Shown here piece after piece: positions 18,669 through 26,167 of a stretch of DNA of 64,000 nt (positions are counted from its first letter, which is position 1; each line of letters starts with the position of its first letter). Where the stretch lies: assembly GCF_012849055.1 (NCBI RefSeq), contig NZ_CP051677.1, positions 62,001-126,000 on the forward strand, written 5' to 3'. A program made the translations under genes and the position numbers. The notes under the pieces were generated by a model, which saw only the letters and a program-made list of their open reading frames with translations, was not told the DNA's origin and made no database searches. Source of the stretch: Spirosoma rhododendri (GTDB taxonomy: Bacteria; Bacteroidota; Bacteroidia; Cytophagales; Spirosomataceae).

Positions 18669-18720
18669 CAGAGAGGGGTGAGTTGCTACAGTTCGGCACG
18701 TAGCGATTCACCCCTCTCTG
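18669..18720 (+). terminator. Hairpin after the tricorn-like protease gene
   Basis: Arms of 13 bp (18669-18681 and 18708-18720, CAGAGAGGGGTGA and complement) plus an inner GCTAC/GTAGC pair. A T-run follows about 30 bases later. Confidence 0.6.
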
Positions 18721-18810
18721 GCAGATGGGCTATGCAAAAAGTCAGGCTTTTTTTAAACTCTACCGTCAAACAAGACTTTATTTCTGTGAACAACTAACCC
18801 CTATACATTC

Positions 18811-19323
18811 ATGGAGGCTCAACGCACCCTTAATTCGCTGGAAATCGACAAGTTGCGCGACAAGATTACCGATATCCGCATCGCCATGCTGACGACGCAG
18901 GAAACCGATGGCGATTTTCACACCCGGCCGATGGCAGCCAGTGAGATGGACCCCGACGGCACAATGTGGTTTTTTACCTACGACAACTCGAACAAGGTTG
19001 CCGAGATTCACCAGAACAACCGCGTCGCGCTGGGCTTTTCCGACACGAGCAGCGAAGTGTACGTATCAGTTACGGGTCGGGCAGACGTGGTGAAAGATCA
19101 GGCCAAGATCAACGACCTGTGGAATGACGCGCTGAAGACATGGTTCCCGCAGGGCAAAGACGACCCAAGTATATCGCTGCTGAAAGTGACGATCCATGCC
19201 GGCGAATTCTGGGATCAGCCCGGCGGTAAGGCGGGTAAACTGCTGGCGATAGCGAAGGGAGCGCTGACCGGCAGTGCCGACCATACGAATCGAAACGAGA
19301 AGTTTGGCGACGAACCGAAATAA
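18811..19323 (+). CDS. Pyridoxamine 5'-phosphate oxidase-related flavin-binding protein (general stress protein 26 type)
   Basis: 170 residues with the split-barrel flavin fold: LRDKITDIRIAMLTT, then RPMAASEMDPDGTMWFFTYDNS, VYVSVTGRADVV and the terminal EFWDQPGGKAGKLL, the usual signature of the Pyrid_ox_like (general stress protein) family. Members bind FMN or related cofactors and are linked to stress; the reaction is mostly unknown. It is monocistronic, between a protease hairpin and the bidirectional terminator at 19347-19391. Confidence 0.85.
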   Translation: MEAQRTLNSLEIDKLRDKITDIRIAMLTTQETDGDFHTRPMAASEMDPDGTMWFFTYDNSNKVAEIHQNNRVALGFSDTSSEVYVSVTGRADVVKDQAKINDLWNDALKTWFPQGKDDPSISLLKVTIHAGEFWDQPGGKAGKLLAIAKGALTGSADHTNRNEKFGDEPK

Positions 19324-19346
19324 ACAGAACTGTAAATCGACAAAAC

Positions 19347-19391
19347 AAAGCGCGGGCAGACTGGTCGACATAACCAGCCTGCCCGCGCTTT
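19347..19391. terminator. Bidirectional terminator between the PNPOx-like gene and argB
   Basis: Stem AAAGCGCGGGCAG (19347-19359) pairs with 19379-19391, extended by CTGGT/ACCAG inside. A and T runs flank it on the proper sides, serving both convergent genes. Confidence 0.85.
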
Positions 19392-19411
19392 CTGTGATAG
19401 CGTTTACCGGT

Positions 19412-20194
19412 TTATAGCGTCAGCGTTGTTCCAGCACCATGGATAACAGCTGTTGCCAGTTCGTCGGCGTGACAGATGACAACGCGGGAGACACCGCTGC
19501 GCAGGGCCTGAAACGCATTGTCCAGCTTCGGGATCATGCCTTTGTTAATGGTTCCGGCGGCTTTGTGCTCGTCGTAAACGGCTGGCGTCAGGTCAGGCAT
19601 GACGCTGTTGTCGTCATCGGGATTGCTCAGTACGCCTTTCTTCTCGAAACAGTAAACAAGCGTCACTTCGTTATGGCGCACCATATCAACCGCCACGGCC
19701 GACGCCATCGTATCGGCATTGGTATTGAGCAAATCGCCGGTTTTGCTGTAGGTGAGTGGCGCAAAGACGGGCGTCAGTTCCTCGCGCAGAAACGCCTGAA
19801 TCCGGCCCGAATCGACTTCGTCAATGTCGCCGACCATTCCGTAATCGACGTCTTTAACGGGCCGTTTGTGGGCGAGTACGGTACCGGCGTCAGCACCAGT
19901 CAGGCCAATGGCGTTAATGTCAAGCGTTTGCAGCTTCGCCACGATCTGCTTGTTGACCAGTCCGCCGTAGACCATCGTCACGACGTTGAGCATCGACTGA
20001 TCGGTAATCCGCCGACCGTTGACCATCGTCGTCTGAATACCCAGCTTCTCGGCTACCTGCGTCGCTACCTTTCCACCGCCATGAATCAGGATTTTAGTCC
20101 CCGGCAGTCCAGCGAAAGCGGTCAGAAAACGAGTCAGCGCGGCCGGGTCATCAATCACGTTCCCGCCAATTTTTACTACGGTGAGTTGTTCCAT
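19412..20194 (-). CDS. argB: Acetylglutamate kinase
   Basis: 260 residues, the usual length. The amino-acid kinase fold shows KIGGNVIDD at the N-terminus, LIHGGGKVAT, GLTGADAGTVLAHKR, and LNTNADTMASAVAVDM near the ATP site. It phosphorylates N-acetylglutamate, the second step of arginine synthesis in the cytoplasm. It is the last gene of the minus-strand run argD, GxxExxY gene, argF', argB. An A+T-rich inverted repeat separates it from argF', and a bidirectional terminator follows. The local set lacks argC, argE, argG and argH, which must lie elsewhere. Confidence 0.95.
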   Translation of the reverse strand: MEQLTVVKIGGNVIDDPAALTRFLTAFAGLPGTKILIHGGGKVATQVAEKLGIQTTMVNGRRITDQSMLNVVTMVYGGLVNKQIVAKLQTLDINAIGLTGADAGTVLAHKRPVKDVDYGMVGDIDEVDSGRIQAFLREELTPVFAPLTYSKTGDLLNTNADTMASAVAVDMVRHNEVTLVYCFEKKGVLSNPDDDNSVMPDLTPAVYDEHKAAGTINKGMIPKLDNAFQALRSGVSRVVICHADELATAVIHGAGTTLTL

Positions 20195-20196
20195 TC

Positions 20197-20273
20197 TGGG
20201 TTTAACGTTTATAGTTTAATGTTCAAGGTTTTGTGGCACAACTTTAAACCTTAGACCTTAAACGTTGAACCCA
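20197..20273. repeat. A+T-type inverted repeat in the argF'-argB gap
   Basis: Arms at 20197-20230 and 20241-20273 are made of AAGGTTTAACGTT-type units. The right arm covers the last codons and the stop of argF' (20258-20260). It belongs to the family also seen at 32092, 33136, 40973, 57409 and 59851. Confidence 0.75.
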
Positions 20274-21223
20274 GTCAAAATTTCCTTCAACACCGCCTGC
20301 GCAGACCATTCGCGGTTGGCGGCCTGCTCGATCACGAGCGATTGTGGGCTGTCGAGGACGGCGTCAGATACTTTCAGGTTGCGCCGAACGGGCAGGCAGT
20401 GCATGAACTTGCCGTTGTTGGTGCGCTGCATGTCGTCCATCGTCACGGCCCACGACGGGTCCTGCGTCAGCACTTGGCCGTACTGCTCATACGACGACCA
20501 GTTTTTGCCGTAGATAAAGTCAGCGCCTGCAAAGGCTTCGTCGCGGTTGTGGATAATCCGGGCGTTGCCGACAAACTCAGGAGCCAGGTCGTAGCCTTCG
20601 GGGTTGGTGATCACGAAATCGACTTTTCCGGCGTTGGCGCGGGCGTTCATCCACTCCGAAAACGAGTTGGCAACGGCCTGGGGCAGCGGCTTGAAGTGCG
20701 GCAACCATGTCAGCACGACTTTGGGCCGGGCAGTCAGCTTTGCTTCTTCGATGGTGATACAGTCGGCCAGTGATTGCAGCGGGTGGCGCGTCGCTGATTC
20801 GAGGTTAACGATGGGCACCTTCGCGTATTTGGCGAACTGATGCATCACCTGCTCCTGATAATCGCTCATGCGATCCTGCAAGCCCGCGAAGGCACGGATA
20901 CCGATGATGTCGCAGTAGCGGCCGATCACAGCAGCAGCTTCGCGGACGTGTTCGGCTTTGTCGCCATTCATCAGCACGCCTTCTTCCATTTCGAGCCCCC
21001 AGCTGTCCTGTCCGACGTTCATCACCATCGTCTGCATACCCAGGTTCTGGGCAGCTTTCTGGGTGCTGAGCCGGGTGCGCAGGCTGGAGTTGAAAAAGAG
21101 CAGACCGATGGTCTTGTTCTTGCCGAGGTGCTGATCGGCGAATGGGTTGGCTTTGGCGTCGCGCCCCGACTGTATTAGTGCATCGAGGTCGGTGACGTCG
21201 GCAAGGGAGAGAAAATTGGTCAT
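20258..21223 (-). CDS. argF': N-acylornithine carbamoyltransferase (acetyl- or succinyl-ornithine type)
   Basis: 321 residues. It carries the carbamoyl-phosphate loop as FNSSLRTRLSTQKAA (about 44-58) where ordinary ornithine transcarbamylases have STRT, and the HCLPVRRN motif near the C-terminus, both typical of the acylornithine branch used by Bacteroidota and Xanthomonas. It makes N-acylcitrulline from N-acylornithine and carbamoyl phosphate. The residue that decides acetyl versus succinyl substrate (Pro90 in the Bacteroides enzyme, Glu92 in Xanthomonas, from the literature) falls in GDKAEH here, Ala90 followed by Glu91, so the choice is unclear. The stop codon lies in a repeat arm. Confidence 0.9.
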   Translation of the reverse strand: MTNFLSLADVTDLDALIQSGRDAKANPFADQHLGKNKTIGLLFFNSSLRTRLSTQKAAQNLGMQTMVMNVGQDSWGLEMEEGVLMNGDKAEHVREAAAVIGRYCDIIGIRAFAGLQDRMSDYQEQVMHQFAKYAKVPIVNLESATRHPLQSLADCITIEEAKLTARPKVVLTWLPHFKPLPQAVANSFSEWMNARANAGKVDFVITNPEGYDLAPEFVGNARIIHNRDEAFAGADFIYGKNWSSYEQYGQVLTQDPSWAVTMDDMQRTNNGKFMHCLPVRRNLKVSDAVLDSPQSLVIEQAANREWSAQAVLKEILTGFNV

Positions 21224-21233
21224 TGATTTTTTT

Positions 21234-21692
21234 ACCGCAAAGACGCGAAGGATAGCGCAAAGGTCGCAACGTGGTCACAGGTTGTTGACCAGACGACGAA
21301 CGCCATCCTTTAAAAGCGTCACGTTAAAATTTATTAGCAAACCGAGTTTGCAACCTGATAATTTGAGATAGGTAATAAGTTGAGCAACATGAATATCAGC
21401 CAGGCGTTCAACGGCCTTCAGTTCAATAATCACTTTGTTCTCAACTAGAAGGTCTAATCGATAACCGACGTCTAGTTTTATCTCGTCGTAGATGAGCGGT
21501 AGTCCCTTTTGTCGTTCAACGTACAAACCTGACTTCGCCACTTCATACGCCAGACATTCTTCGTACGCCGATTCAAGCAGTCCGGCACCCAGTCGTCTGT
21601 GTACCGTAAGCGCGCATTGATACACCTGACGAGCGATGTCGTTCTCGCTCATATCGTTGCGACCTTCGCGCCTTCCGTTGCGTCTTTGCGGT
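21234..21692. mobile_element. Candidate non-autonomous element: GxxExxY gene between 38-bp inverted repeats
   Basis: Left arm 21234-21271 and right arm 21655-21692 match as inverted repeats at 33 of 38 positions (ends ACCGCAAAGACGC and complement). They frame exactly one gene, the GxxExxY nuclease-fold protein. The unit lies between argD and argF' in what is otherwise a tight operon, and the right arm encodes the last 13 or so residues of argD. No transposase is present and no target duplication could be defined by eye. Reading it as mobile is an inference. Confidence 0.6.
21275..21652 (-). CDS. GxxExxY family protein (PD-(D/E)XK nuclease superfamily)
   Basis: 125 residues, full length. The defining motif appears as LGAGLLESAYEECLAYE (about 21-37), followed by a PD-(D/E)XK-like core: YRLDLLVENKVIIELKAVE, with Asp, Glu and Lys in the expected order, then HVAQLITYLKLSG. 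The family is widespread in Bacteroidota, Planctomycetes and Cyanobacteria, and its function is not established; nuclease activity is suggested by fold only. Its ATG overlaps the TGA of argD (ATGA). The gene is enclosed by 38-bp inverted repeats, so it looks like cargo or the motor of a small element. It has no obvious link to arginine synthesis. Confidence 0.88.
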   Translation of the reverse strand: MSENDIARQVYQCALTVHRRLGAGLLESAYEECLAYEVAKSGLYVERQKGLPLIYDEIKLDVGYRLDLLVENKVIIELKAVERLADIHVAQLITYLKLSGCKLGLLINFNVTLLKDGVRRLVNNL

Positions 21693-22812
21693 TAATTATT
21701 CCTGCCAACGCGTCCAGAAACTGGTCGGATTCATTGATGCCTAAGGCCAGCGACGGCAGCAGCCGGATCGTGTTTTTACCCGCTACACCCGTAAACTGCT
21801 TGTGTTTGAACAATAGTGTTTTCCGCAGTTCATCCACCGGAAAATCGTATTCGATACCGATCATCAGGCCCCGGCCGCGCAGGTCTTTGTAACCGCCGAT
21901 CTGCCGGATACCGTCCATCAGATAGTCGCCGATGCGGGTAGCGTTTTCCATCAGCCCTTCCTCTTTCATGATGTCGAGAACGGCGACGGCGGCTGTACAG
22001 GCGAGGTGATTCCCGCCGAAGGTCGTGCCGAGCAGGCCGTAGCTGGCTTTAAACTTGGGCGAGATCAGAATACCGCCGATCGGAAAGCCGTTGCCCATAC
22101 CTTTCGCCATCGAGATAATGTCGGCATCGATACCGCTGAACTGGTGCGAGAAAAACTTACCCGAACGACCGTAGCCACACTGCACACCGTCGAGAATCAG
22201 GATGGCACCGGTTTCGTCGCATCGCTGCCGGAGGGTTTGCAGAAACTCGTCTGTCGCGACGTGAATACCGCCCACGCCCTGAATTCCTTCCACGATCACG
22301 GCGCAGGTATCGGTCGTGATGGCCGCGCGGGCCGCTTCGACGTCGTTGAACTTTGCGAACTGAACGTGCTCCTTATAGTTGATCGGGGCCACGATAGCCG
22401 CGTTGTCGGTAGCGGCAACGGCCCCAGCCGTCCGGCCGTGGAACGACTTGGTAAAGGCAACAACTTTCGTCCGGCCGTTGTGGAACGACGCCAGTTTAAG
22501 CGCGTTCTCGTTGGCTTCGGCCCCCGAGTTGCATAGAAACAGCGCATAGTCGTCGTGTCCCGACAAGGCCGTTAGTTTGTCGGCTAGTTCCTGCTGCTGC
22601 GGAATCCGGACCGAGTTGGAGTAGAACGAAATCTTGTGGAGCTGATCGGTCAGCGCCTGCACGTAGCGGGGGTGCGCATGACCAACCGAAATCACGGCGT
22701 GACCACCGTACAGATCAAGGTACCGGGTGCCGTCGACATCCCACAAATAGCTGCCCTCAGCCCGAACGGGTTCGATATCGTAGAGCGGATAAACGTTAAA
22801 TAACTCGGCCAT
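21649..22812 (-). CDS. argD: Acetylornithine (acylornithine) aminotransferase
   Basis: 387 residues of class III PLP-dependent aminotransferase: YLDLYGGHAVISVGHAHP near the N-terminus, NSGAEANENALKLA, SFHGRTAGAVAAT, LDGVQCGYGRSG and the PLP lysine in ISMAKGMGNGFPIGG. It converts N-acylglutamate semialdehyde to N-acylornithine. First gene of the local arg operon. The last residues (RKDATEGAKVATI) are encoded by the right arm of the inverted repeat flanking the next gene, so the native C-terminus was probably replaced when that element arrived. The fold should tolerate a short tail. Confidence 0.93.
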   Translation of the reverse strand: MAELFNVYPLYDIEPVRAEGSYLWDVDGTRYLDLYGGHAVISVGHAHPRYVQALTDQLHKISFYSNSVRIPQQQELADKLTALSGHDDYALFLCNSGAEANENALKLASFHNGRTKVVAFTKSFHGRTAGAVAATDNAAIVAPINYKEHVQFAKFNDVEAARAAITTDTCAVIVEGIQGVGGIHVATDEFLQTLRQRCDETGAILILDGVQCGYGRSGKFFSHQFSGIDADIISMAKGMGNGFPIGGILISPKFKASYGLLGTTFGGNHLACTAAVAVLDIMKEEGLMENATRIGDYLMDGIRQIGGYKDLRGRGLMIGIEYDFPVDELRKTLLFKHKQFTGVAGKNTIRLLPSLALGINESDQFLDALAGIINRKDATEGAKVATI

Positions 22813-22883
22813 GCCAATCGTCGATTAGGGCTACCGACTGCCTCACCGACAGCCACTAGCGTTAAGGAGTGCAAGTTTACCGA

Positions 22884-22931
22884 AAAAAGCAAAGCCGGAC
22901 CCTTCGTTGGAAAGGCCCGGCTTCGCTTTTT
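22884..22931. terminator. Intrinsic terminator between the lipoprotein gene and argD
   Basis: Stem AAAAAGC-AAGCCGG (22884-22898) pairs with 22917-22931 with one mismatch, leaving A and T runs at the base. It follows the minus-strand lipoprotein gene and lies just upstream of argD, so argD has its own promoter. Confidence 0.75.
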
Positions 22932-22933
22932 CA

Positions 22934-23014
22934 AATGATTGAATTGTTGATTGATAGAATGATTGAATAAGCTGACGCATCACATTCAATCACTCAATCA
23001 TTCTGTCATTCAAT
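22934..23014. repeat. A+T-rich imperfect inverted repeat (ATTGAATGATTGA type)
   Basis: Arms 22934-22969 and 22983-23014 are built from repeated GATTGAAT and TGATTGA words on opposite strands, with a short spacer. It is a different word set from the AAGGTTTAACGTT repeats but has the same placement right after a stop codon. Confidence 0.6.
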
Positions 23015-23015
23015 C

Positions 23016-23630
23016 CTATTCCAGTACGCCCAGCAGGATCAGTACAACACCGACTACCAGCAGGATCAGACCGATGATACCGATAACGCCACCGAACAGC
23101 GACAGGATCAGACCGATAGCACCAAGGATGATACCGTTCCGTACGTTACGGTTCAGTGCTTTTGCTTCTTCAGGAGCAACGTGCTTCTTGATTTGTTTGT
23201 CCAGCTTCTTCATCACCATTTTCTCCATCAGCGACATTTTCTTTGTCGAAGCGGCCGTGGTGTTCAGCGCGGTGTTGGTTTCAGCCGAAGCCAGCATTTG
23301 CTTGGCGTGAGCGATACGCTTGGTCAGCGTTTTGTTCGACGCCAGCTTGCTGTCGTTGCGTACATACGCATCGACCTGATTCATCACTTCTTTAGCCTGC
23401 GCTACTTTTTCAGCTTTCTCAGCAGCAACTGGCGCTACCGGCGCTGCTTCAACGGCGGGCGTTGCAGCAACGGCAACTTCATTTGTTACGACAGGCGCGG
23501 CAACAGTTTCCGTTTTAGCCGTGAAACGCTCAGGCTGTGTGCGCTGGAAATAAGCAACGGGACGGCTGCACGATGAAAGAATGGCAGCACCCATCAGGGC
23601 TACTGCGAGGTTCCGGGAGAACATGCTCAT
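23016..23630 (-). CDS. Lipoprotein with C-terminal membrane segment, paralogue of the next upstream gene
   Basis: 204 residues. A lipoprotein signal ends in ILSSC (Cys about 21), followed by SRPVAYFQRT, an Ala/Val/Pro-rich stretch, a helical region with Lys-rich KKMSLMEKMVMKKLDKQIKKH, and a strongly hydrophobic glycine-rich C-terminus (GIILGAIGLILSLFGGVIGIIGLI...). It shares the FQRT motif, the KKM...MKKxDxxI core and the overall plan with the gene at 23827-24438, so this is a tandem duplication. Function unknown; a small envelope protein of Cytophagales. Confidence 0.75.
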   Translation of the reverse strand: MSMFSRNLAVALMGAAILSSCSRPVAYFQRTQPERFTAKTETVAAPVVTNEVAVAATPAVEAAPVAPVAAEKAEKVAQAKEVMNQVDAYVRNDSKLASNKTLTKRIAHAKQMLASAETNTALNTTAASTKKMSLMEKMVMKKLDKQIKKHVAPEEAKALNRNVRNGIILGAIGLILSLFGGVIGIIGLILLVVGVVLILLGVLE

Positions 23631-23752
23631 TGAGTGTAATTTTTAGGTGAAACGAAAAACAATCACTGTCAAGAACTGCAAGCCTGGCTATTTGTTGGCA
23701 CTTCACAAAAAAAATCACAACAAATCAATCGTACGAATTTGCCCAAAACATG

Positions 23753-23802
23753 CTGGCCGGGTCAGCCAGACTACACAATTGTAGTTCGGCTGACCCGGCC
23801 AG
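23753..23802 (-). terminator. Strong hairpin after the upstream lipoprotein gene
   Basis: Perfect 15-bp stem (23753-23767 with 23788-23802, CTGGCCGGGTCAGCC and complement), continued inward by CTAC/GTAG. It lies 25 bases past the stop at 23827. Confidence 0.75.
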
Positions 23803-23826
23803 CGACCCGTATTTAGTACGTTTGCC

Positions 23827-24438
23827 CTACAGCAGACCCAGCAGCAGCACAACTGCACCGGCCAGCAACGCAATAATACCAATGACAGAACCAGTACCCG
23901 AAGTAAGCAGGATCAGCAGCAGACCGACGATTACCAGCACCGCACCCAGCGCCAGCGTACCCGAGCTGATCATGGCTTTTTCGGGGTTGGCCGGAGCCAA
24001 CTGCTTGCTGATTTTTCGATCCATTTTTTTCAGCATCATCCGCTGCACCAGGTTCATTTTCTTCGGCGCGGTCGTCGCTACCGGAGCCGCGTTGGTGGTG
24101 CTCAGGCTGGTCAACATCGTACGCACCTTGCTCATGCGTTTTTCAACGCGCTTATTCCCGGTCAGTGACGGGTTAGCACTCACCAACGCGTCTAGTTGAG
24201 TGAGGGCCGCTTTCGCCTGTGCGGCCTGTGCTGCGGGCGTCGTTACGTCGGCCGAAGCGGGCGTTGTTTCGGTGATAACAACAGGCTGTTCAACTGCGAT
24301 AACTGGGGCAGCAGCCGGAGCGGGGGCGGCATACGACACGGCCGGCGTACGCTGAAAAAGAGCCTGTTGACGGTTGCAGGAGGTTAATACAGTAGCGAGG
24401 GAGAGTGCCGCTAGCACAGGCAGGGAGAACGCTTTCAT
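23827..24438 (-). CDS. Lipoprotein with C-terminal membrane segment (tandem paralogue)
   Basis: 203 residues. Lipobox LTSC (Cys about 21), then NRQQALFQRT, a low-complexity Ala/Pro/Val region, a helical part with KKMNLVQRMMLKKMDRKISKQL, and a C-terminal hydrophobic segment of roughly 45 residues rich in Leu, Ile and Gly. Same plan as the gene at 23016-23630 with modest identity outside the shared motifs, so the duplication is not recent. It is separated from its paralogue by a strong hairpin, so each is probably transcribed alone. Function unknown. Confidence 0.75.
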   Translation of the reverse strand: MKAFSLPVLAALSLATVLTSCNRQQALFQRTPAVSYAAPAPAAAPVIAVEQPVVITETTPASADVTTPAAQAAQAKAALTQLDALVSANPSLTGNKRVEKRMSKVRTMLTSLSTTNAAPVATTAPKKMNLVQRMMLKKMDRKISKQLAPANPEKAMISSGTLALGAVLVIVGLLLILLTSGTGSVIGIIALLAGAVVLLLGLL

Positions 24439-24537
24439 CGGCTTAATGGATTACGTTGAAAAATGAGAATCATCGGGTAAACACCCCAAATCTTCATTTG
24501 TTGACTTACGCATCTTTATTTGTCCGAGTAGGCAAAA

Positions 24538-24571
24538 AAAAGCCACCCTTCGCTTACAAAAGGGTGGCTTT
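24538..24571 (-). terminator. Intrinsic terminator after clpX
   Basis: Stem AAAGCCACCCTT with AAGGGTGGCTTT (about 24538-24549 and 24560-24571) with an 8-11-nt loop and a T-run in the minus direction. Confidence 0.85.
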
Positions 24572-24592
24572 CAGGGTAGTTTGCGTACTGAT

Positions 24593-25825
24593 TCAGGCGG
24601 CAGAGCGCAACTGGTACGTACCGCTCTTGCCGAACTTCTCACGGGCGTACTCCAGACTGATCGTCAGTTTGCGGACGTCCGTGCGAGACGGCAGTTCAAA
24701 CATAGCATCGGTGATGATCGACTCGCAGATTGAGCGCAGCCCACGGGCCCCCAGTTCATAAGTCATGGCCTGATCGACGATGAAATCGAGCGCGCCGGGG
24801 GTCCAGTACAGTTCGATACCTTCCATGCGGAACAGCTTGTTGTACTGTTTCGTGATGGCGTTCTTGGGCTCGGTCAGAATCTGGAGCAGTGCCTTATGGT
24901 CGAGGGGTTCGAGGTGCGTCAGTACGGGCAGACGACCGAGCAGTTCGGGAATCAGCCCGAAGGATTTCAGATCGAGAGCCGAAATATACCGCATCAGGTG
25001 GCCCCGCTCCATGGTGTCGTTAAGCCGCCGGTCGCCCGAAAAACCGATGGGCCGGGTGTTGATGCGCTTGCTGATGTGCCGGTCGATGCCATCGAACGCC
25101 CCTCCGCAGATAAAGAGAATATTTTCGGTATTCAAGGCAATCAGCCGCTGATCGGGATGCTTGCGCCCGCCCTGTGGCGGCACGTTTACCACCGAGCCTT
25201 CGAGTAGCTTCAGCATGGCCTGCTGCACTCCTTCTCCACTGACATCGCGCGTGATGCTGGGGTTGTCGGACTTACGGGCGATTTTGTCGATTTCGTCGAT
25301 GTACACGATGCCGCGCTCCGCCATTTCGACGTTGTAGTCGGCCGCTTGCAATAAGCGGGTCAGGATGGTTTCAACATCTTCACCCACGTACCCCGCTTCC
25401 GTAATCACGGTAGCGTCGGCAATGCAGAACGGCACTTCAAGAATTTTGGCGATGGAGCGGGCGAGGTATGTTTTGCCGGTACCCGTTTCACCCACCATCA
25501 GAATGTTCGATTTTTCAATCGTCACATCGTCGTTGCTGCTGGGCTGCATCAGCCGTTTGTAATGGTTGTATACGGCTACGGTGATGGCTTTCTTGGCGTC
25601 GTCCTGCCCGATCACGTACTGATCGAGGTGCCGTTTCATCTCGACCGGCTTAATCAGTTTGATATTGACTTCCGATGGTTCACTACGCTTTGGGCGCGTT
25701 TCTTCCATCACAACCTGATGGCCCTGCTCAATGCAGTGGTTGCAAATGTGCGCGTCGATACCCGACAGTAGCATCATTACCTCGTTTTTGCGCCGACCGC
25801 AAAACGAACAATTAATCTGTGACAT
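24593..25825 (-). CDS. clpX: ATP-dependent Clp protease ATP-binding subunit ClpX
   Basis: 410 residues from ATG 25825 ([13 protein letters not shown]). N-terminal C4 zinc finger (CSFC ... CNHC), AAA+ module with Walker [17 protein letters not shown] pore-proximal motif, Walker B VYIDEID and sensor [15 protein letters not shown]. It unfolds substrates and feeds them to ClpP. In many Bacteroidota clpP and clpX are neighbours; here two unrelated genes lie between them. A terminator-like hairpin with a T-run sits only about 20 bases upstream of the start codon, which suggests leader control. Confidence 0.96.
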   Translation of the reverse strand: MSQINCSFCGRRKNEVMMLLSGIDAHICNHCIEQGHQVVMEETRPKRSEPSEVNIKLIKPVEMKRHLDQYVIGQDDAKKAITVAVYNHYKRLMQPSSNDDVTIEKSNILMVGETGTGKTYLARSIAKILEVPFCIADATVITEAGYVGEDVETILTRLLQAADYNVEMAERGIVYIDEIDKIARKSDNPSITRDVSGEGVQQAMLKLLEGSVVNVPPQGGRKHPDQRLIALNTENILFICGGAFDGIDRHISKRINTRPIGFSGDRRLNDTMERGHLMRYISALDLKSFGLIPELLGRLPVLTHLEPLDHKALLQILTEPKNAITKQYNKLFRMEGIELYWTPGALDFIVDQAMTYELGARGLRSICESIITDAMFELPSRTDVRKLTISLEYAREKFGKSGTYQLRSAA

Positions 25826-25847
25826 GAACCAAATCGGAATAGGCACT

Positions 25848-25877
25848 AAAAAAACGACCCCAGCGAACCGGGGTCGT
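25848..25877 (-). promoter_or_regulatory. Terminator-like hairpin in the clpX leader (candidate attenuator)
   Basis: On the minus strand an 8-bp G+C-rich stem (ACGACCCC/GGGGTCGT, 25870-25877 with 25854-25861, 8-nt loop) is followed by seven T, then about 20 bases to the clpX ATG. No minus-strand gene ends upstream, since the next gene is on the plus strand. It therefore cannot be a normal terminator of a preceding gene and may control read-through into clpX. Confidence 0.6.
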
Positions 25878-26167
25878 CAGCTTTCAGCAAATTTATCGAC
25901 AGTGCGGCATAAAGGCAACAACCAGTTTGCGCAGACCGACAACAAAAATTACGAATCATCGCATTCGAAAACGCGGTCAAAGCGCCTTACTATCAACCAG
26001 CAATGGGCATTGCTTTCGGCGCGTAGTACAGATAAACCCGGCCAATATTACGCCTTGCCTATGTGCCTATAGTAAACAAAGCACCACTTAATAACCCTGC
26101 AATCGGGAGACATGGCAATTCCCGTATTTATTCTTAGTCTAGTGCTTCCATATGAATTTAGGTTGCC
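25878..26167. other. Divergent intergenic region between clpX and the GH5-like gene
   Basis: With the hairpin this gap is 342 bases. It has no plausible gene on either strand and must hold both the clpX promoter and that of the gene at 26168. A perfect TAnnTTTG element was not found. Confidence 0.4.

Noticed and set aside
25878-26100. Possible small minus-strand gene ahead of clpX
   Set aside because: The frame is closed by a stop at 25877-25879 and the sequence gives no sensible peptide.
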